Of a DNA stretch of 64,000 bases, positions 45,987-55,016 are shown one piece after another (position 1 is the stretch's first letter; each line of letters starts with the position of its first letter). The notes beneath the pieces were generated by a model that was not told the origin of the DNA, ran no database searches, and worked only from the letters and a program-made list of their open reading frames with translations. Source of the stretch: Pseudomonadota bacterium (lineage in GTDB: Bacteria > Pseudomonadota > Gammaproteobacteria > Burkholderiales > JABEVD01); contig JAJZTQ010000010.1 of NCBI GenBank assembly GCA_021848825.1, positions 1 to 64,000 of the forward strand, given 5' to 3'. A program made the position numbers and the translations under genes.

Positions 45987-47155
45987 TCGTCTTTGGGCAG
46001 GAAATTGAGCGCTCTCACGCCCACTGTCGTGATCAGGAAGGCAATCCCCAGCCCCCCTGTCCCGAGCAGTATCTCGGGTAGACTCGGCGAATACTGCGCA
46101 ATCTGTCCGTCACCGAAAGTGCTGCTGATGACCTCGTATCCGGGGAAAATCATGAGCGGGAATGCCTGACCGCCGATGATGAACACATAGAGAAAAGAAA
46201 AACTGCCGAGCACGACGAGGATGGATGCCAAGAGAACATGGCGCTGAGTCCCCATTTTCGGCGAATAGATCAGGAAAAGAGGGAGCACGCTGCCTATCAG
46301 GAAATAACCCGCCCAGAAAAGAATCGGATAGATTCCCCCATCGACGAGAATGAATTTCTCGAATGCAGTCTGTTTGGCGAAATAGATATTCGTCAGGTGA
46401 TAGATCGCCACCAGATAGATCACGCCCAGAATGAAAATGCCGAGCAGATTCTTCAGGCGCGTGAGGATCGCAGGATTAAGCGCCATCTCGTTCCAGCCGT
46501 ACATGGCAGACTGAACGATCATGAATACCGCAAGCCCCCAGGCGAAGGACATGACGATGAACATCGGCGGAAGGATCGCGTTGCCGTATGCCTGCCTTGC
46601 CACCAGGAAGGCGAAGATCAAGCCCGTTCCCGTGGTCAGGATGAATCGCCAGGCGAAGACGGCAAGCCCCGCGGCCTTGGACAATGGATTCATGCGCTTT
46701 TCCATCATCGTCCAGAGATAGATCGCAACGAAGGCGACGAGCCCTGAATAGAGAAAGACGTTCCAGGCGAAAACCGAGGTCGGGTTGATGTGCGTCGCCG
46801 CGACGATCACCCTTTCAGGCCTGCCCAGATCGAGCATCAGCACAGTGAGCCCGCCTGCAAGCATGGCGATCGAGAGAAGCCCTGAAAGCGGCGCCCTCGC
46901 CTTGTAGGGCGTCTTGCCGAAAACGGAGCCTACGGATGCGACATTGAGCACGCCCGATGCGGAAACGATCAGGAATATCGCGAAAACATGAGGCATGCCC
47001 CAGACGACCTGGTTGCTCATGCCGGTCACGATATGTCCGTGCTCTTCCATGTAATGGGCCGCAAAAAGACCCGCCATGACAACCAGCAGGCCTAGCCCAA
47101 CCAGGAAATAGAAATTGCGGATATCCCGCCTTCCCTTCTGCAAAGCATCCATCAC
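45983..47155 (-). CDS. dsrP: DsrP, NrfD-like quinol-interacting membrane subunit
   Basis: 390 aa with about ten transmembrane helices (NrfD/PsrC family). Part of DsrMKJOP, which exchanges electrons between the quinone pool, periplasm and DsrC. Overlaps dsrO and dsrN by 4 bp each. Confidence 0.93.
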   Translation of the reverse strand: MMDALQKGRRDIRNFYFLVGLGLLVVMAGLFAAHYMEEHGHIVTGMSNQVVWGMPHVFAIFLIVSASGVLNVASVGSVFGKTPYKARAPLSGLLSIAMLAGGLTVLMLDLGRPERVIVAATHINPTSVFAWNVFLYSGLVAFVAIYLWTMMEKRMNPLSKAAGLAVFAWRFILTTGTGLIFAFLVARQAYGNAILPPMFIVMSFAWGLAVFMIVQSAMYGWNEMALNPAILTRLKNLLGIFILGVIYLVAIYHLTNIYFAKQTAFEKFILVDGGIYPILFWAGYFLIGSVLPLFLIYSPKMGTQRHVLLASILVVLGSFSFLYVFIIGGQAFPLMIFPGYEVISSTFGDGQIAQYSPSLPEILLGTGGLGIAFLITTVGVRALNFLPKDE

Positions 47156-47871
47156 AACCCCTCGTAATGAAGGCCGGGATCGACCCCGAGATCAGCCCTG
47201 AGCTGGGTCGATGCAACCTCCTTCAGTCTTTTCGAAATCTCGCTGTTCGGGTCATTGAGATTCCCGAAAAGGATAGCCTTGTGTCCAGCTTTCGAGCAGG
47301 CCTCCGCGCAGGCCGTAATGTCTTTTCCACGGTCTATCCTCTGAACGCAGAACGTGCAGCTTTCGACCGTTCCCTTTCCTCTCGGCACCTCGGGCTTCTG
47401 GTCATGGAGCGGCTCGTGAACGAAGGAGCGCGCCTTGTAGGGACAGGCCATCATGCAGTAGCGGCAGCCGATGCACAGATGCCGGTCGACGAGCACGATG
47501 CCGTCAGCACGCTTGAACGAAGCCCCTGTCGGGCACACGTCCACGCATGGCGGCTCGGCGCAATGCTGGCACATCATAGGAAGGGAAGTGACCCTTCCCG
47601 TCTTGACGTTCTTGAGTTCGACCTTCCTGATCCACTGCTCGTCGGTCGGACCTGTCTTCCCGGGAAGCCCGTTTTCCTTGTTGCATGCCTTGACGCAATC
47701 ATCGCAGCCTTCTTCGCACTGGCTGGTATCGATCAGCATGCCCCATCTCACTGCGCTCGATGCCGGCTGATTCGCGCGTGCGAGATCATAAAGCATCATG
47801 CCCGGAGCAACGGCAAGCCCAGCCATCATCGCCGAGCCGCGCAGAAAATCGCGCCTGTTGATTTCGCTCAT
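47152..47871 (-). CDS. dsrO: DsrO, periplasmic ferredoxin-like iron-sulfur protein
   Basis: 239 aa with a Tat signal (NRRDFLRGSAMMAGLAVAPG). Ferredoxin cysteine clusters in CEEGCDDCVKAC, CQHCAEPPCVDVCPTGA, CIGCRYCMMACPY and CTFCVQRI. Electron transfer unit of DsrMKJOP. Confidence 0.95.
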   Translation of the reverse strand: MSEINRRDFLRGSAMMAGLAVAPGMMLYDLARANQPASSAVRWGMLIDTSQCEEGCDDCVKACNKENGLPGKTGPTDEQWIRKVELKNVKTGRVTSLPMMCQHCAEPPCVDVCPTGASFKRADGIVLVDRHLCIGCRYCMMACPYKARSFVHEPLHDQKPEVPRGKGTVESCTFCVQRIDRGKDITACAEACSKAGHKAILFGNLNDPNSEISKRLKEVASTQLRADLGVDPGLHYEGL

Positions 47872-48245
47872 TTGGCGACCTCCTTGAGCGTTTGGCTTAC
47901 GGTTTCAGGACGGCTGGAATGGCATTCGAAACAATCTATCTTGACCGCAGCATAGACATGGCATCCCTGGCAGAAATTGCTGTTCGTGCCGAGCACGCTG
48001 TTGTTGACCTTGCTTGCATGGCAATTCACGCAGTTTATCAGGCTGTACCTGCCGATCACGCCCTGGTGCACCGTGATGTAGCGCTGTTTTTTCAGCAGGT
48101 CGCCATGATTGAGCTTCATGAATTTCGGATCGTTTACGCAATGCCCACCCTTGCCGATGTCGAGGTGCGGCACCCCGACATCCGCAGCGGCGACCCCGGA
48201 AACCATGAGCGCCAGGGCCAGAAGGACCGATTGAAGCGCTTTCAT
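47868..48245 (-). CDS. dsrJ: DsrJ, periplasmic triheme cytochrome c
   Basis: 125 aa from MKALQSVLLALALMVSGVAA (signal peptide). Three haem motifs CVNCH, CQGCH and CFECH, as in known DsrJ. The start at 48245 follows the dsrL stop closely; a much longer frame overlapping dsrL is not credible. Confidence 0.93.
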   Translation of the reverse strand: MKALQSVLLALALMVSGVAAADVGVPHLDIGKGGHCVNDPKFMKLNHGDLLKKQRYITVHQGVIGRYSLINCVNCHASKVNNSVLGTNSNFCQGCHVYAAVKIDCFECHSSRPETVSQTLKEVAK

Positions 48246-48247
48246 TC

Positions 48248-50194
48248 CTATTCGCCCAACCCCATCTGGATGTAGCCTGTCGGGCAGACATCGTGGCAGA
48301 TATGGCAGCCGATGCACTTGTTGTAGTCGGTGTCGACGTAGCGCCCGGTGGTAGACTGGCTCTTCTTGACCTTGAACACTGCTGTCTGCGGGCAATAGAC
48401 CACGCAGTTGTCGCATTCGAAGCAGAGTCCGCAGCTCATGCAGCGCTTGGCCTCATTGACGGCGAGCGCTTCGGGAAGCGATTCTATCCTTTCTTCGAAG
48501 TTGCCGAGTGCAGATTCGCGGTCGAGCGTGATGACGTTGCGCTTGTTTCTCGGGGTAAAGGTGAAATGCCCGAGGAACATGTCATCGTGAGGAATGACAT
48601 AGCGGCCGGAGCGGTTGTCGAAGTTGTGAACTGCGACATCGGCATGGTCTGTTCCCCTGATCGGCTCGTGAACCTCTTCGACATGCAGCCCCTTTTCGAC
48701 CATCTTCCTCATCAGGTCGAAAGTGTGAACGTCGATCTTCGGACGCTTCTCGAGCTCTTCCCCTCTCAGGAACCGGTCTATCCCTTCTGCAGCAATGGAG
48801 CCGTGTCCGATTGCAGTGGTCAGAAGATGCGGCCTGATGACGTCGCCCCCTGCGAATACGCCAGGCTTGCCAGGGACCTGGTAATTCTTGTCCGCAGTGA
48901 TCGCGCCTTTGCCGTTGTCGAATTCCTCGAGGCCGGTGAAGTCGACTGCCTGTCCGATAGCCGAGACGATGAGATCAGCCTCTATGTCGCGCTCGGAACC
49001 TTCCTTCTTGACGATCTCCAGGCGTCCACCCGAAATCTTGGCTTCGCATTCCGCGACGCGAAGCGCAGTAGCGCGGCCGTTTCCGTCCTTCACGACGCCG
49101 ACAGGGACGAGTCCGCCCAGAATGGCGATGCCTTCCGCAAGCGCCTGTTCGATCTCGTGCTTGTTCGCCTGCATCTTGTCTATGTTGAAAATCGAGGTCA
49201 ATGTGACTTCCGCCCCCTGCTTCGCGGAAATGCCCGCGACATCGTGAGCCATCTGACCGGCAATGGCGCGCTCGAGATCGGTCGGCTTCGCGTTTTCGAT
49301 ATGGCCGAGACGCCTGGCAACGGTTGCCACGTCGATCGAGGTATCGCCGCCGCCCACCACCACCACGCGCTTTCCGACATACTTCAGCCTGCCGTCGTTG
49401 AATGCGGAGAGGAAAGCAGTCGCCGTCACGACATTGGGCGCGTCGGAATCCGCAACGGGAAGCGCACGCCCTGCCTGCGCGCCCATGCCGAGGAAGACGG
49501 CGTCATATTCCGCCCTGATCTCTTCCATCGTGACATCCTGTCCGATCTTGCAGTTCAGCCTTGTCTTGACGCCGAGATCGAGAATCCTCTGGATTTCCGC
49601 ATCGAGCACATCGCGAGGCGTACGAAAGCCCGGAATGCCATAGCGCATCATCCCGCCCAAGAACTCGTGGTCGTCGAATACCGTGACCTCATGCCCTTTC
49701 ATCGCAAGCTGATAGGCGCAGGAAAGACCGCCCGGCCCGCCGCCTATGATCGCCACCTTCTTTCCTGTGGAAATCTCGGGCTTCCTGTACTGCAGGTTGT
49801 TCGCTATCGCATATTCGCCGAGGAAATGCTCGACCGAATTGATGCCCACATGATCCTCGACTTCGTTCCTGTTGCAACCGGTCTCGCATGGCGCGGGACA
49901 GACGCGCCCCATCACGGATGGGAAAGGATTGGCTTCCGTCAGCCTCCTCCAGGCATATTCCTGCCACTGCATGCCTGCAGGCGGCTTCTCGATGCCGCGT
50001 GCGATCTGCAGGTAGCTCCTGATGTCTTCACCTGCAGGGCAGCTGCCCTGGCAAGGCGGGGTCGACTGGATATAGGTCGGGCACTTGTGCGTATAGCTTG
50101 CCTGGAATATCTGATCGCGCCAGGAGTGAACCTTGTGGTCGCCGTCCTTGTAGCGCCTGAACGTGAGCTTCGTTTCTTCCATGGTTTCTGACAT
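48248..50194 (-). CDS. dsrL: DsrL, NAD(P)H:acceptor oxidoreductase of the oxidative dsr pathway
   Basis: 648 aa iron-sulfur flavoprotein like the GltD-type small subunit of glutamate synthase. N-terminal Cys motifs (CQGSCPAG, CPAPCETGCNRNE), FAD site AIIGGGPGGLSCAY, NAD(P) site VVVVGGGDTSIDVA, and a C-terminal ferredoxin (CMSCGLCFECDNC, CIGCHICHDVCPTG). It marks the pathway as sulfur oxidation: electrons from rDsrAB go to NAD(P). Confidence 0.95.
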   Translation of the reverse strand: MSETMEETKLTFRRYKDGDHKVHSWRDQIFQASYTHKCPTYIQSTPPCQGSCPAGEDIRSYLQIARGIEKPPAGMQWQEYAWRRLTEANPFPSVMGRVCPAPCETGCNRNEVEDHVGINSVEHFLGEYAIANNLQYRKPEISTGKKVAIIGGGPGGLSCAYQLAMKGHEVTVFDDHEFLGGMMRYGIPGFRTPRDVLDAEIQRILDLGVKTRLNCKIGQDVTMEEIRAEYDAVFLGMGAQAGRALPVADSDAPNVVTATAFLSAFNDGRLKYVGKRVVVVGGGDTSIDVATVARRLGHIENAKPTDLERAIAGQMAHDVAGISAKQGAEVTLTSIFNIDKMQANKHEIEQALAEGIAILGGLVPVGVVKDGNGRATALRVAECEAKISGGRLEIVKKEGSERDIEADLIVSAIGQAVDFTGLEEFDNGKGAITADKNYQVPGKPGVFAGGDVIRPHLLTTAIGHGSIAAEGIDRFLRGEELEKRPKIDVHTFDLMRKMVEKGLHVEEVHEPIRGTDHADVAVHNFDNRSGRYVIPHDDMFLGHFTFTPRNKRNVITLDRESALGNFEERIESLPEALAVNEAKRCMSCGLCFECDNCVVYCPQTAVFKVKKSQSTTGRYVDTDYNKCIGCHICHDVCPTGYIQMGLGE

Positions 50195-50224
50195 TTCCTG
50201 CCTCCGAAAGATATTTAAGTAAGA

Positions 50225-51757
50225 TTATTTGTCGCCGAGTTTGATTGCATTGCTGACGAGCTGATGTACACCACCCACCATGCGCATGTTGAACCCATAG
50301 TAAGGCAGAACCTTTGTGAACTGCGTCTTGCAGATCGCGCAGATCGTCGCCATGAAATTCACCTTGTCGCGATCCGCCACTTCCTTCAGCGCTTCCATTC
50401 TGGGCAGCGCCCCCTTCACTCTGAGGTCCATCAAATCGTCAGTCAGGAGACCGCCGCCGCCACCGCAGCAGAATGTCTTTTCCCTCGTGGTGCCTTCGTT
50501 CATTTCCACGAAATGGTTGGCCGCCGCCCTGATGATGCTCCTTGGAATCTCGAACTGGCCGCCCATCATGTCGCCCATCCTGGAACCCCTTGCAACATTG
50601 CAGGAATCGTGGAAGGTGATGACCAGATGGTCGTTCGCCTCTGGCTCGAGCGTGATAGCCTGACGCTGGATCAGATCCCATGTCACTTCGCATATGTGCG
50701 AAGGCTGCTTGTAGCGATGGTCAAGCTGCTTTTGCAGCATCAGCGCGAAGCGGTCTGCGGGATCGGCGCCGTCGCCTATTCCGGTCAGCGTGTTCCAGAA
50801 ACTGTAGGCAACGCGCCATGCATGGCCGCACTCCCCAACGACGATTCGCTTCACGCCGAGCTCGAGGGCCGCTTCCCTGATGCGCAGCGCGATCTTTCTG
50901 AGCTGATCGTAGCTTCCTATGAAAAGGCCGAAATTCCCGCCTTCCGAAGCTTTCGACGAAAGCGTCCAGGAAATTCCAGCAGCATGGAATACCTTCGCGT
51001 AACCAACCAGGCTGTCGATATGGGGTTCGGCGAAGAAATCAGCCGAGGGCGTGATCAGCAGCACTTCAGCGCCCTGCACGTCGAGCGGGAAGCGGACGTC
51101 GATTCCTGTGTCTTCCTTGACGTCTTCCTCCAGCCCTTCCAGCGTATCCGTGAGCGCAGGCCCGGGAAGACCCAGATTGTTTCCTATCTTGTGAACCTTG
51201 CCGATGATTTCGTTGGCGTATTTCTGCCCGTATCCGACTGAATCGAGAATCTCGCGCGCCGCCATCGTGACTTCGGCGGTATCGATTCCGTAAGGACAGA
51301 AAACCGAACAGCGCCTGCATTCAGAGCACTGATGATAGTAGCTGTACCATTCATCCAGCACTTCCTTCGTCAGATCCCGCGCGCCGACCAGCTTAGGGAA
51401 AAGTTTGCCGGGAATCGTGAAGTATCTGCGATAGACGGAACGAAGCAGATCCTGGCGAGCAACAGGCATGTTCTTCGGATCCTGCGTGCCGATGAAATAA
51501 TGGCACTTGTCCGAACATGCGCCGCAATGAACGCAGGCATCGAGATAGACCTTGAGCGACCGGTATTTGGTCAGCAGTTCGCCCATCTTGGCAATCGCCC
51601 GCTCTTTCCAGTCTTCGACCAGTTCTCCCGGATAGCCGAGCGCTTCCTGGATCTTGTCGCTTGCCACGAAAGGCTTCAGGCCTTCCATTGCGCCCGGCTT
51701 GATGGCCGGAATGATGGGAATGACCCGGTATGGCGGGGCTGTAATCTCTGAAGCCAT
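50225..51757 (-). CDS. dsrK: DsrK, iron-sulfur heterodisulfide-reductase-like subunit
   Basis: 510 aa. Ferredoxin-type CVHCGACSDKCHYF and CSECRRCSVFCPYG, then CCG-type domains ending KTFCCGGGGGLL, as in HdrD. It is the cytoplasmic site that handles the DsrC trisulfide/disulfide. One base separates it from dsrM. Confidence 0.95.
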   Translation of the reverse strand: MASEITAPPYRVIPIIPAIKPGAMEGLKPFVASDKIQEALGYPGELVEDWKERAIAKMGELLTKYRSLKVYLDACVHCGACSDKCHYFIGTQDPKNMPVARQDLLRSVYRRYFTIPGKLFPKLVGARDLTKEVLDEWYSYYHQCSECRRCSVFCPYGIDTAEVTMAAREILDSVGYGQKYANEIIGKVHKIGNNLGLPGPALTDTLEGLEEDVKEDTGIDVRFPLDVQGAEVLLITPSADFFAEPHIDSLVGYAKVFHAAGISWTLSSKASEGGNFGLFIGSYDQLRKIALRIREAALELGVKRIVVGECGHAWRVAYSFWNTLTGIGDGADPADRFALMLQKQLDHRYKQPSHICEVTWDLIQRQAITLEPEANDHLVITFHDSCNVARGSRMGDMMGGQFEIPRSIIRAAANHFVEMNEGTTREKTFCCGGGGGLLTDDLMDLRVKGALPRMEALKEVADRDKVNFMATICAICKTQFTKVLPYYGFNMRMVGGVHQLVSNAIKLGDK

Positions 51758-52486
51758 TTATTTCTCCGCTTCCATTTTTGCGGCCCAGGGCGAAACATGA
51801 CGCTTTTCCCTGGGATTGTCAGGCATGACGCGCGACGGCGAGAAGAAAAGGCCCGGCGCATGCAGCAGTTTGCTGAAAGGAAATATGATCATCAGGGCTG
51901 CAACCAGGGACAGATGGATATAGAGTATCCCGTTAGTCGTTGGCAACGGCTGCCAGTCGAAAACCATGAGTCCCATAAAGAATGCCTTGACCCCGATGAC
52001 GTCGACATGGTCGAGGAATTTCATCGAAAGGCCGGAAATCGCGATGAGGATCAGGAGCCCGAGCATCAGATGGTCAGAAGGCGTGGAGATATACCTCACC
52101 CTGTCGACGAAAATCCTTCGCCCCCAGAGACCTGCAAGGCCCAATATCATCGAAAGCCCGGCATAGATCCCGAACGGCTGCACCATGTCCACCCATGACC
52201 AGACAGGCTGGGTGAAATACCTGAGATGTCTCATCAGGACGAGCGCCAGGCTCAGGTGGAAAATCCAGCCGAACGCCCATGTCCAGAGGCTGCCCTTGAA
52301 AAGGCTCTCGAAGAAGACAACCTCTCTGAACATGCGAAAAGCGACACCCCCTCCTGTCGTGGGAGCAGGGGTCGTCGGAATCACCAGAGGCGCAGGGGTA
52401 CGCGCATAATCATATATGCGATATCCGACGCCTCCAACAAGGCACAGGGCCGCCACGTAGAAGATCACTGCAAACAAGACACTCAT
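51758..52486 (-). CDS. dsrM: DsrM, membrane b-type cytochrome subunit
   Basis: 242 aa, NarI-like membrane protein with five to six helices and His residues for two haems (WIFHLSLALVLMRHLRYF). Anchors DsrK to the membrane. Confidence 0.93.
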   Translation of the reverse strand: MSVLFAVIFYVAALCLVGGVGYRIYDYARTPAPLVIPTTPAPTTGGGVAFRMFREVVFFESLFKGSLWTWAFGWIFHLSLALVLMRHLRYFTQPVWSWVDMVQPFGIYAGLSMILGLAGLWGRRIFVDRVRYISTPSDHLMLGLLILIAISGLSMKFLDHVDVIGVKAFFMGLMVFDWQPLPTTNGILYIHLSLVAALMIIFPFSKLLHAPGLFFSPSRVMPDNPREKRHVSPWAAKMEAEK

Positions 52487-52516
52487 GACGAATCCCTTAT
52501 GCCTTACCGCTTTGGA

Positions 52517-52852
52517 TCAGATGCAGCCGGTCGGCTTGGGAAGGCCGGCGATTTTGCAAGCCTGCTTGCCCGGGCCGTAGGGGAAAAGTTCGTAGAGATA
52601 CTGGCTGTTTCCCTTCTCGGGCCCAAGCTTCTTGCCGATCGCCTTGGTCAGGACGCGGACAGCGGGAGCGATCTGGAATTCGTCGTAATATTTCCTCAGG
52701 AAATCGATCACTTCCCAGTGCTGCTCGGTCATGTCCAGGTTTTCGGTCTTTGCGATATAGTTGGCGACATCCATGTTCCAGTCTGCGAGATTGACGAGAT
52801 AGCCTTCTTCGTCTGTTTCATAGGATTTGCCGTTGACTTCGATCTGGGGCAT
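52517..52852 (-). CDS. dsrC: DsrC sulfur carrier with both conserved cysteines
   Basis: 111 aa. MPQIEVNGKSYETDEEGYLV to the C-terminal arm GPGKQACKIAGLPKPTGCI with both cysteines (Cys in QAC and the penultimate Cys), the mark of true DsrC that forms the trisulfide with DsrAB. Confidence 0.97.
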   Translation of the reverse strand: MPQIEVNGKSYETDEEGYLVNLADWNMDVANYIAKTENLDMTEQHWEVIDFLRKYYDEFQIAPAVRVLTKAIGKKLGPEKGNSQYLYELFPYGPGKQACKIAGLPKPTGCI

Positions 52853-52876
52853 TTCATTCTCCTCTGTAGTGGTGGT

Positions 52877-53173
52877 TCAAAGCCAGGATTGGCAGGTTCT
52901 GTTTGCGGCGACGAGCTCGACGAATCCGTCGTATCCCACGGTCGTCACGCCTTCGATTACGCGATCGGCAAGACCGCGCGCTTCCAAGTCGGGCAAGAGC
53001 GCATAGATTTTGAAGCGGCCCATCGCGTCACGGATCTTCGCCTCATGCGCACTCCCCGAAGTTGCTGCATAGATCGCATCTTCGATCAGCAGGATGTCGC
53101 CCTCCTTTCCCACGCCGAGGCAGGAATCGAGCGAACTGTTGGCGAGCGGAGATTTGTTGATGATGTGGAGCAT
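52877..53173 (-). CDS. dsrH: DsrH, subunit of sulfurtransferase DsrEFH
   Basis: 98 aa TusB-like protein (MLHIINKSPLANSSLDSCLG; AIYAATSGSAHE). With DsrE and DsrF it forms the hexamer that passes sulfur to DsrC. Confidence 0.93.
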   Translation of the reverse strand: MLHIINKSPLANSSLDSCLGVGKEGDILLIEDAIYAATSGSAHEAKIRDAMGRFKIYALLPDLEARGLADRVIEGVTTVGYDGFVELVAANRTCQSWL

Positions 53174-53183
53174 AGTTATCTTC

Positions 53184-53552
53184 CTAGAAACTCAGCAGGA
53201 CGTCCTGCTCTTCCATGAGCTCGCCCATTTCCTTGCGGGAAAGGACGGTCACGTCAACCAGCAGATCATCTTCGCTGAGGCCTCGCGCTTCCATGGACTC
53301 CTTCTCGACATAAAGCTTCTCGATGTCATAGCCTTCGAGTGCGCGATAGGTCGGAGAAAAGTTCTTGGTATCTATCCCCTTCGTCTGCTGTCCCTTTTTT
53401 AGCTGGTAAACGCCGTCATCTAGAAAGGCCAGGGAGACATCCTGATCGAATGCCGCCGTGATCAGCACGACTTCCAGCGCTTCGAGCGCATAGATCGTGC
53501 CATATGGCGCCTTCCGGTTGACGAACATGAATTTTTTGATTCCTTCGCTCAT
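53184..53552 (-). CDS. dsrF: DsrF, subunit of sulfurtransferase DsrEFH
   Basis: 122 aa TusC-like protein from MSEGIKKFMFVNRKAPYGTI. No active-site Cys is expected. Its start was put after the dsrE stop; an upstream in-frame start would overlap dsrE. Confidence 0.92.
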   Translation of the reverse strand: MSEGIKKFMFVNRKAPYGTIYALEALEVVLITAAFDQDVSLAFLDDGVYQLKKGQQTKGIDTKNFSPTYRALEGYDIEKLYVEKESMEARGLSEDDLLVDVTVLSRKEMGELMEEQDVLLSF

Positions 53553-53559
53553 CTTTTCC

Positions 53560-53919
53560 TCAATCGCCGAAAGTGACCAATCTGTCCGCCTGAATTCCGG
53601 CTTCGACAAGCTGGCCCAGACCGGAAATCCTGAAGCCGGGCGCCAGATTCTCGTCCCGGATTCCGCGCCTCAATGCCGCCGCCACGCAGACCACGAGGTC
53701 AACCCCGTGGTCTTCGGCAAGCTTGCTCCACCGGCTGACGACATTCCTGTCATCCTGTGGAGGCTCGGTCAGCTTGGTCGCGTTGTTCACGCCATCGTGA
53801 TAAAAGAATACGCGAGAGACCTCATGCCCCTTCTCGATGGCAGCCTTGCAGAAAAGGTAAGCCGAATCGCTCGCCTGATGCTGGTAAGGCCCCTCGTTCA
53901 CTACAATGCCGAATTTCAT
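53560..53919 (-). CDS. dsrE: DsrE, catalytic subunit of sulfurtransferase DsrEFH
   Basis: 119 aa TusD-like protein. The sulfur-carrying Cys sits in VDLVVCVAAALRRGI. dsrEFH occurs only in sulfur oxidisers' dsr clusters. Confidence 0.95.
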   Translation of the reverse strand: MKFGIVVNEGPYQHQASDSAYLFCKAAIEKGHEVSRVFFYHDGVNNATKLTEPPQDDRNVVSRWSKLAEDHGVDLVVCVAAALRRGIRDENLAPGFRISGLGQLVEAGIQADRLVTFGD

Positions 53920-53928
53920 CTTATCCCT

Positions 53929-55005
53929 TTAGAACCGGATATGCGTGGAAGCATTGAGGTTTGCACGGGAACCGCGCCAATCGTCAACCAGATACTTGGT
54001 GAAGGGCAATTCGGTCTTCTCGAAGAAACGCGGCCAGCCGATGCGCTCGACCCAGTCGGAGAGCCTCTCCCAGGGTCTTGCATCACTCTTGTAGACATGG
54101 AGGATCCGCTTCACCACCTCGCCCACTTCGGTCCAGCGGGGAGGATTGTTGGGAAGACCGGATGCCACCATCTTCATGAAAGTCGGCTTGGCGCGCGCAT
54201 TCGAATTCTTTCCGCCGACCCAGATCGCGATCTTCGAGTATTCGGGATCGTTGATCTGCATCGGTGGGCAGGGGGGATAGCAGGCGCCGCAGCAAACGCA
54301 CTTCGTCTCATCCACTTCCAGAGAAGGTTTGCCGTTGACGAGCGCAGGCCTGATTGCAGCAACAGGGCAGCGCGCCACGACAGCAGGACGCTCGCAGACG
54401 TTGGCGACGAGATCATGGTTGATCTTGGGCGGCTTGGTATGCTGGACGATGATCGCGATGTCAGCCTGCCCGCCGCAATTGATTTCGCAGCAGGAAGTGG
54501 AAAGATGAACGCGGTTGGGCATCTCTTCCTTCTTGAATTCGTCGATCAGATCATCCATCAGCGACTTGACCACGCCCGATGCGTCCGTTCCAGGAATGTC
54601 GCAATGCAGCCATCCCTGGGTATGAGCGATCATCGAAACGGAGTTTCCGGTGCCACCCACGGGGAAGCCGTTTGCTTCGAGCTCGGCGATGAGCGGCGCA
54701 ACCTTGGTCTCGTCCGACACCATGAATTCGATGTTCGAACGGATGGTGAAGCGCACATGGCCTTCGGCGAACCTGTCAGCGATGTCGCAAAGCTTCCTGA
54801 TGGTATAGACATCCATCTGCCGCTGCGTGCCCGCCCTGACAGACCAGACCTGGTCCCCGCTATGGGAGACATGGTGAAGGACGCCAGGACGCGGACGGTC
54901 ATGGTATTTCCAGTTGCCATAGTTCTTGATCAGCGTGGGATGCAAGAACTGCTTGTTGTCCGGCACGCCGCTCTCTACGGGCCGGCGCAATTGGGTCTGA
55001 GACAT
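53929..55005 (-). CDS. dsrB: Reverse dissimilatory sulfite reductase beta subunit
   Basis: 358 aa. Sirohaem/4Fe-4S cysteines in STSCCEINCGG and CERPAVVARC, and ferredoxin domain CVCCGACYPPCPPM. Forms the alpha2beta2 enzyme with DsrA, working oxidatively here to release sulfite from DsrC-bound sulfur. Confidence 0.97.
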   Translation of the reverse strand: MSQTQLRRPVESGVPDNKQFLHPTLIKNYGNWKYHDRPRPGVLHHVSHSGDQVWSVRAGTQRQMDVYTIRKLCDIADRFAEGHVRFTIRSNIEFMVSDETKVAPLIAELEANGFPVGGTGNSVSMIAHTQGWLHCDIPGTDASGVVKSLMDDLIDEFKKEEMPNRVHLSTSCCEINCGGQADIAIIVQHTKPPKINHDLVANVCERPAVVARCPVAAIRPALVNGKPSLEVDETKCVCCGACYPPCPPMQINDPEYSKIAIWVGGKNSNARAKPTFMKMVASGLPNNPPRWTEVGEVVKRILHVYKSDARPWERLSDWVERIGWPRFFEKTELPFTKYLVDDWRGSRANLNASTHIRF

Positions 55006-55016
55006 TGTCTATTCTC

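Noticed and set aside
48293-50191. 632-codon open frame on the plus strand
   Set aside because: It is fully antisense to dsrL, which has all its cofactor motifs.
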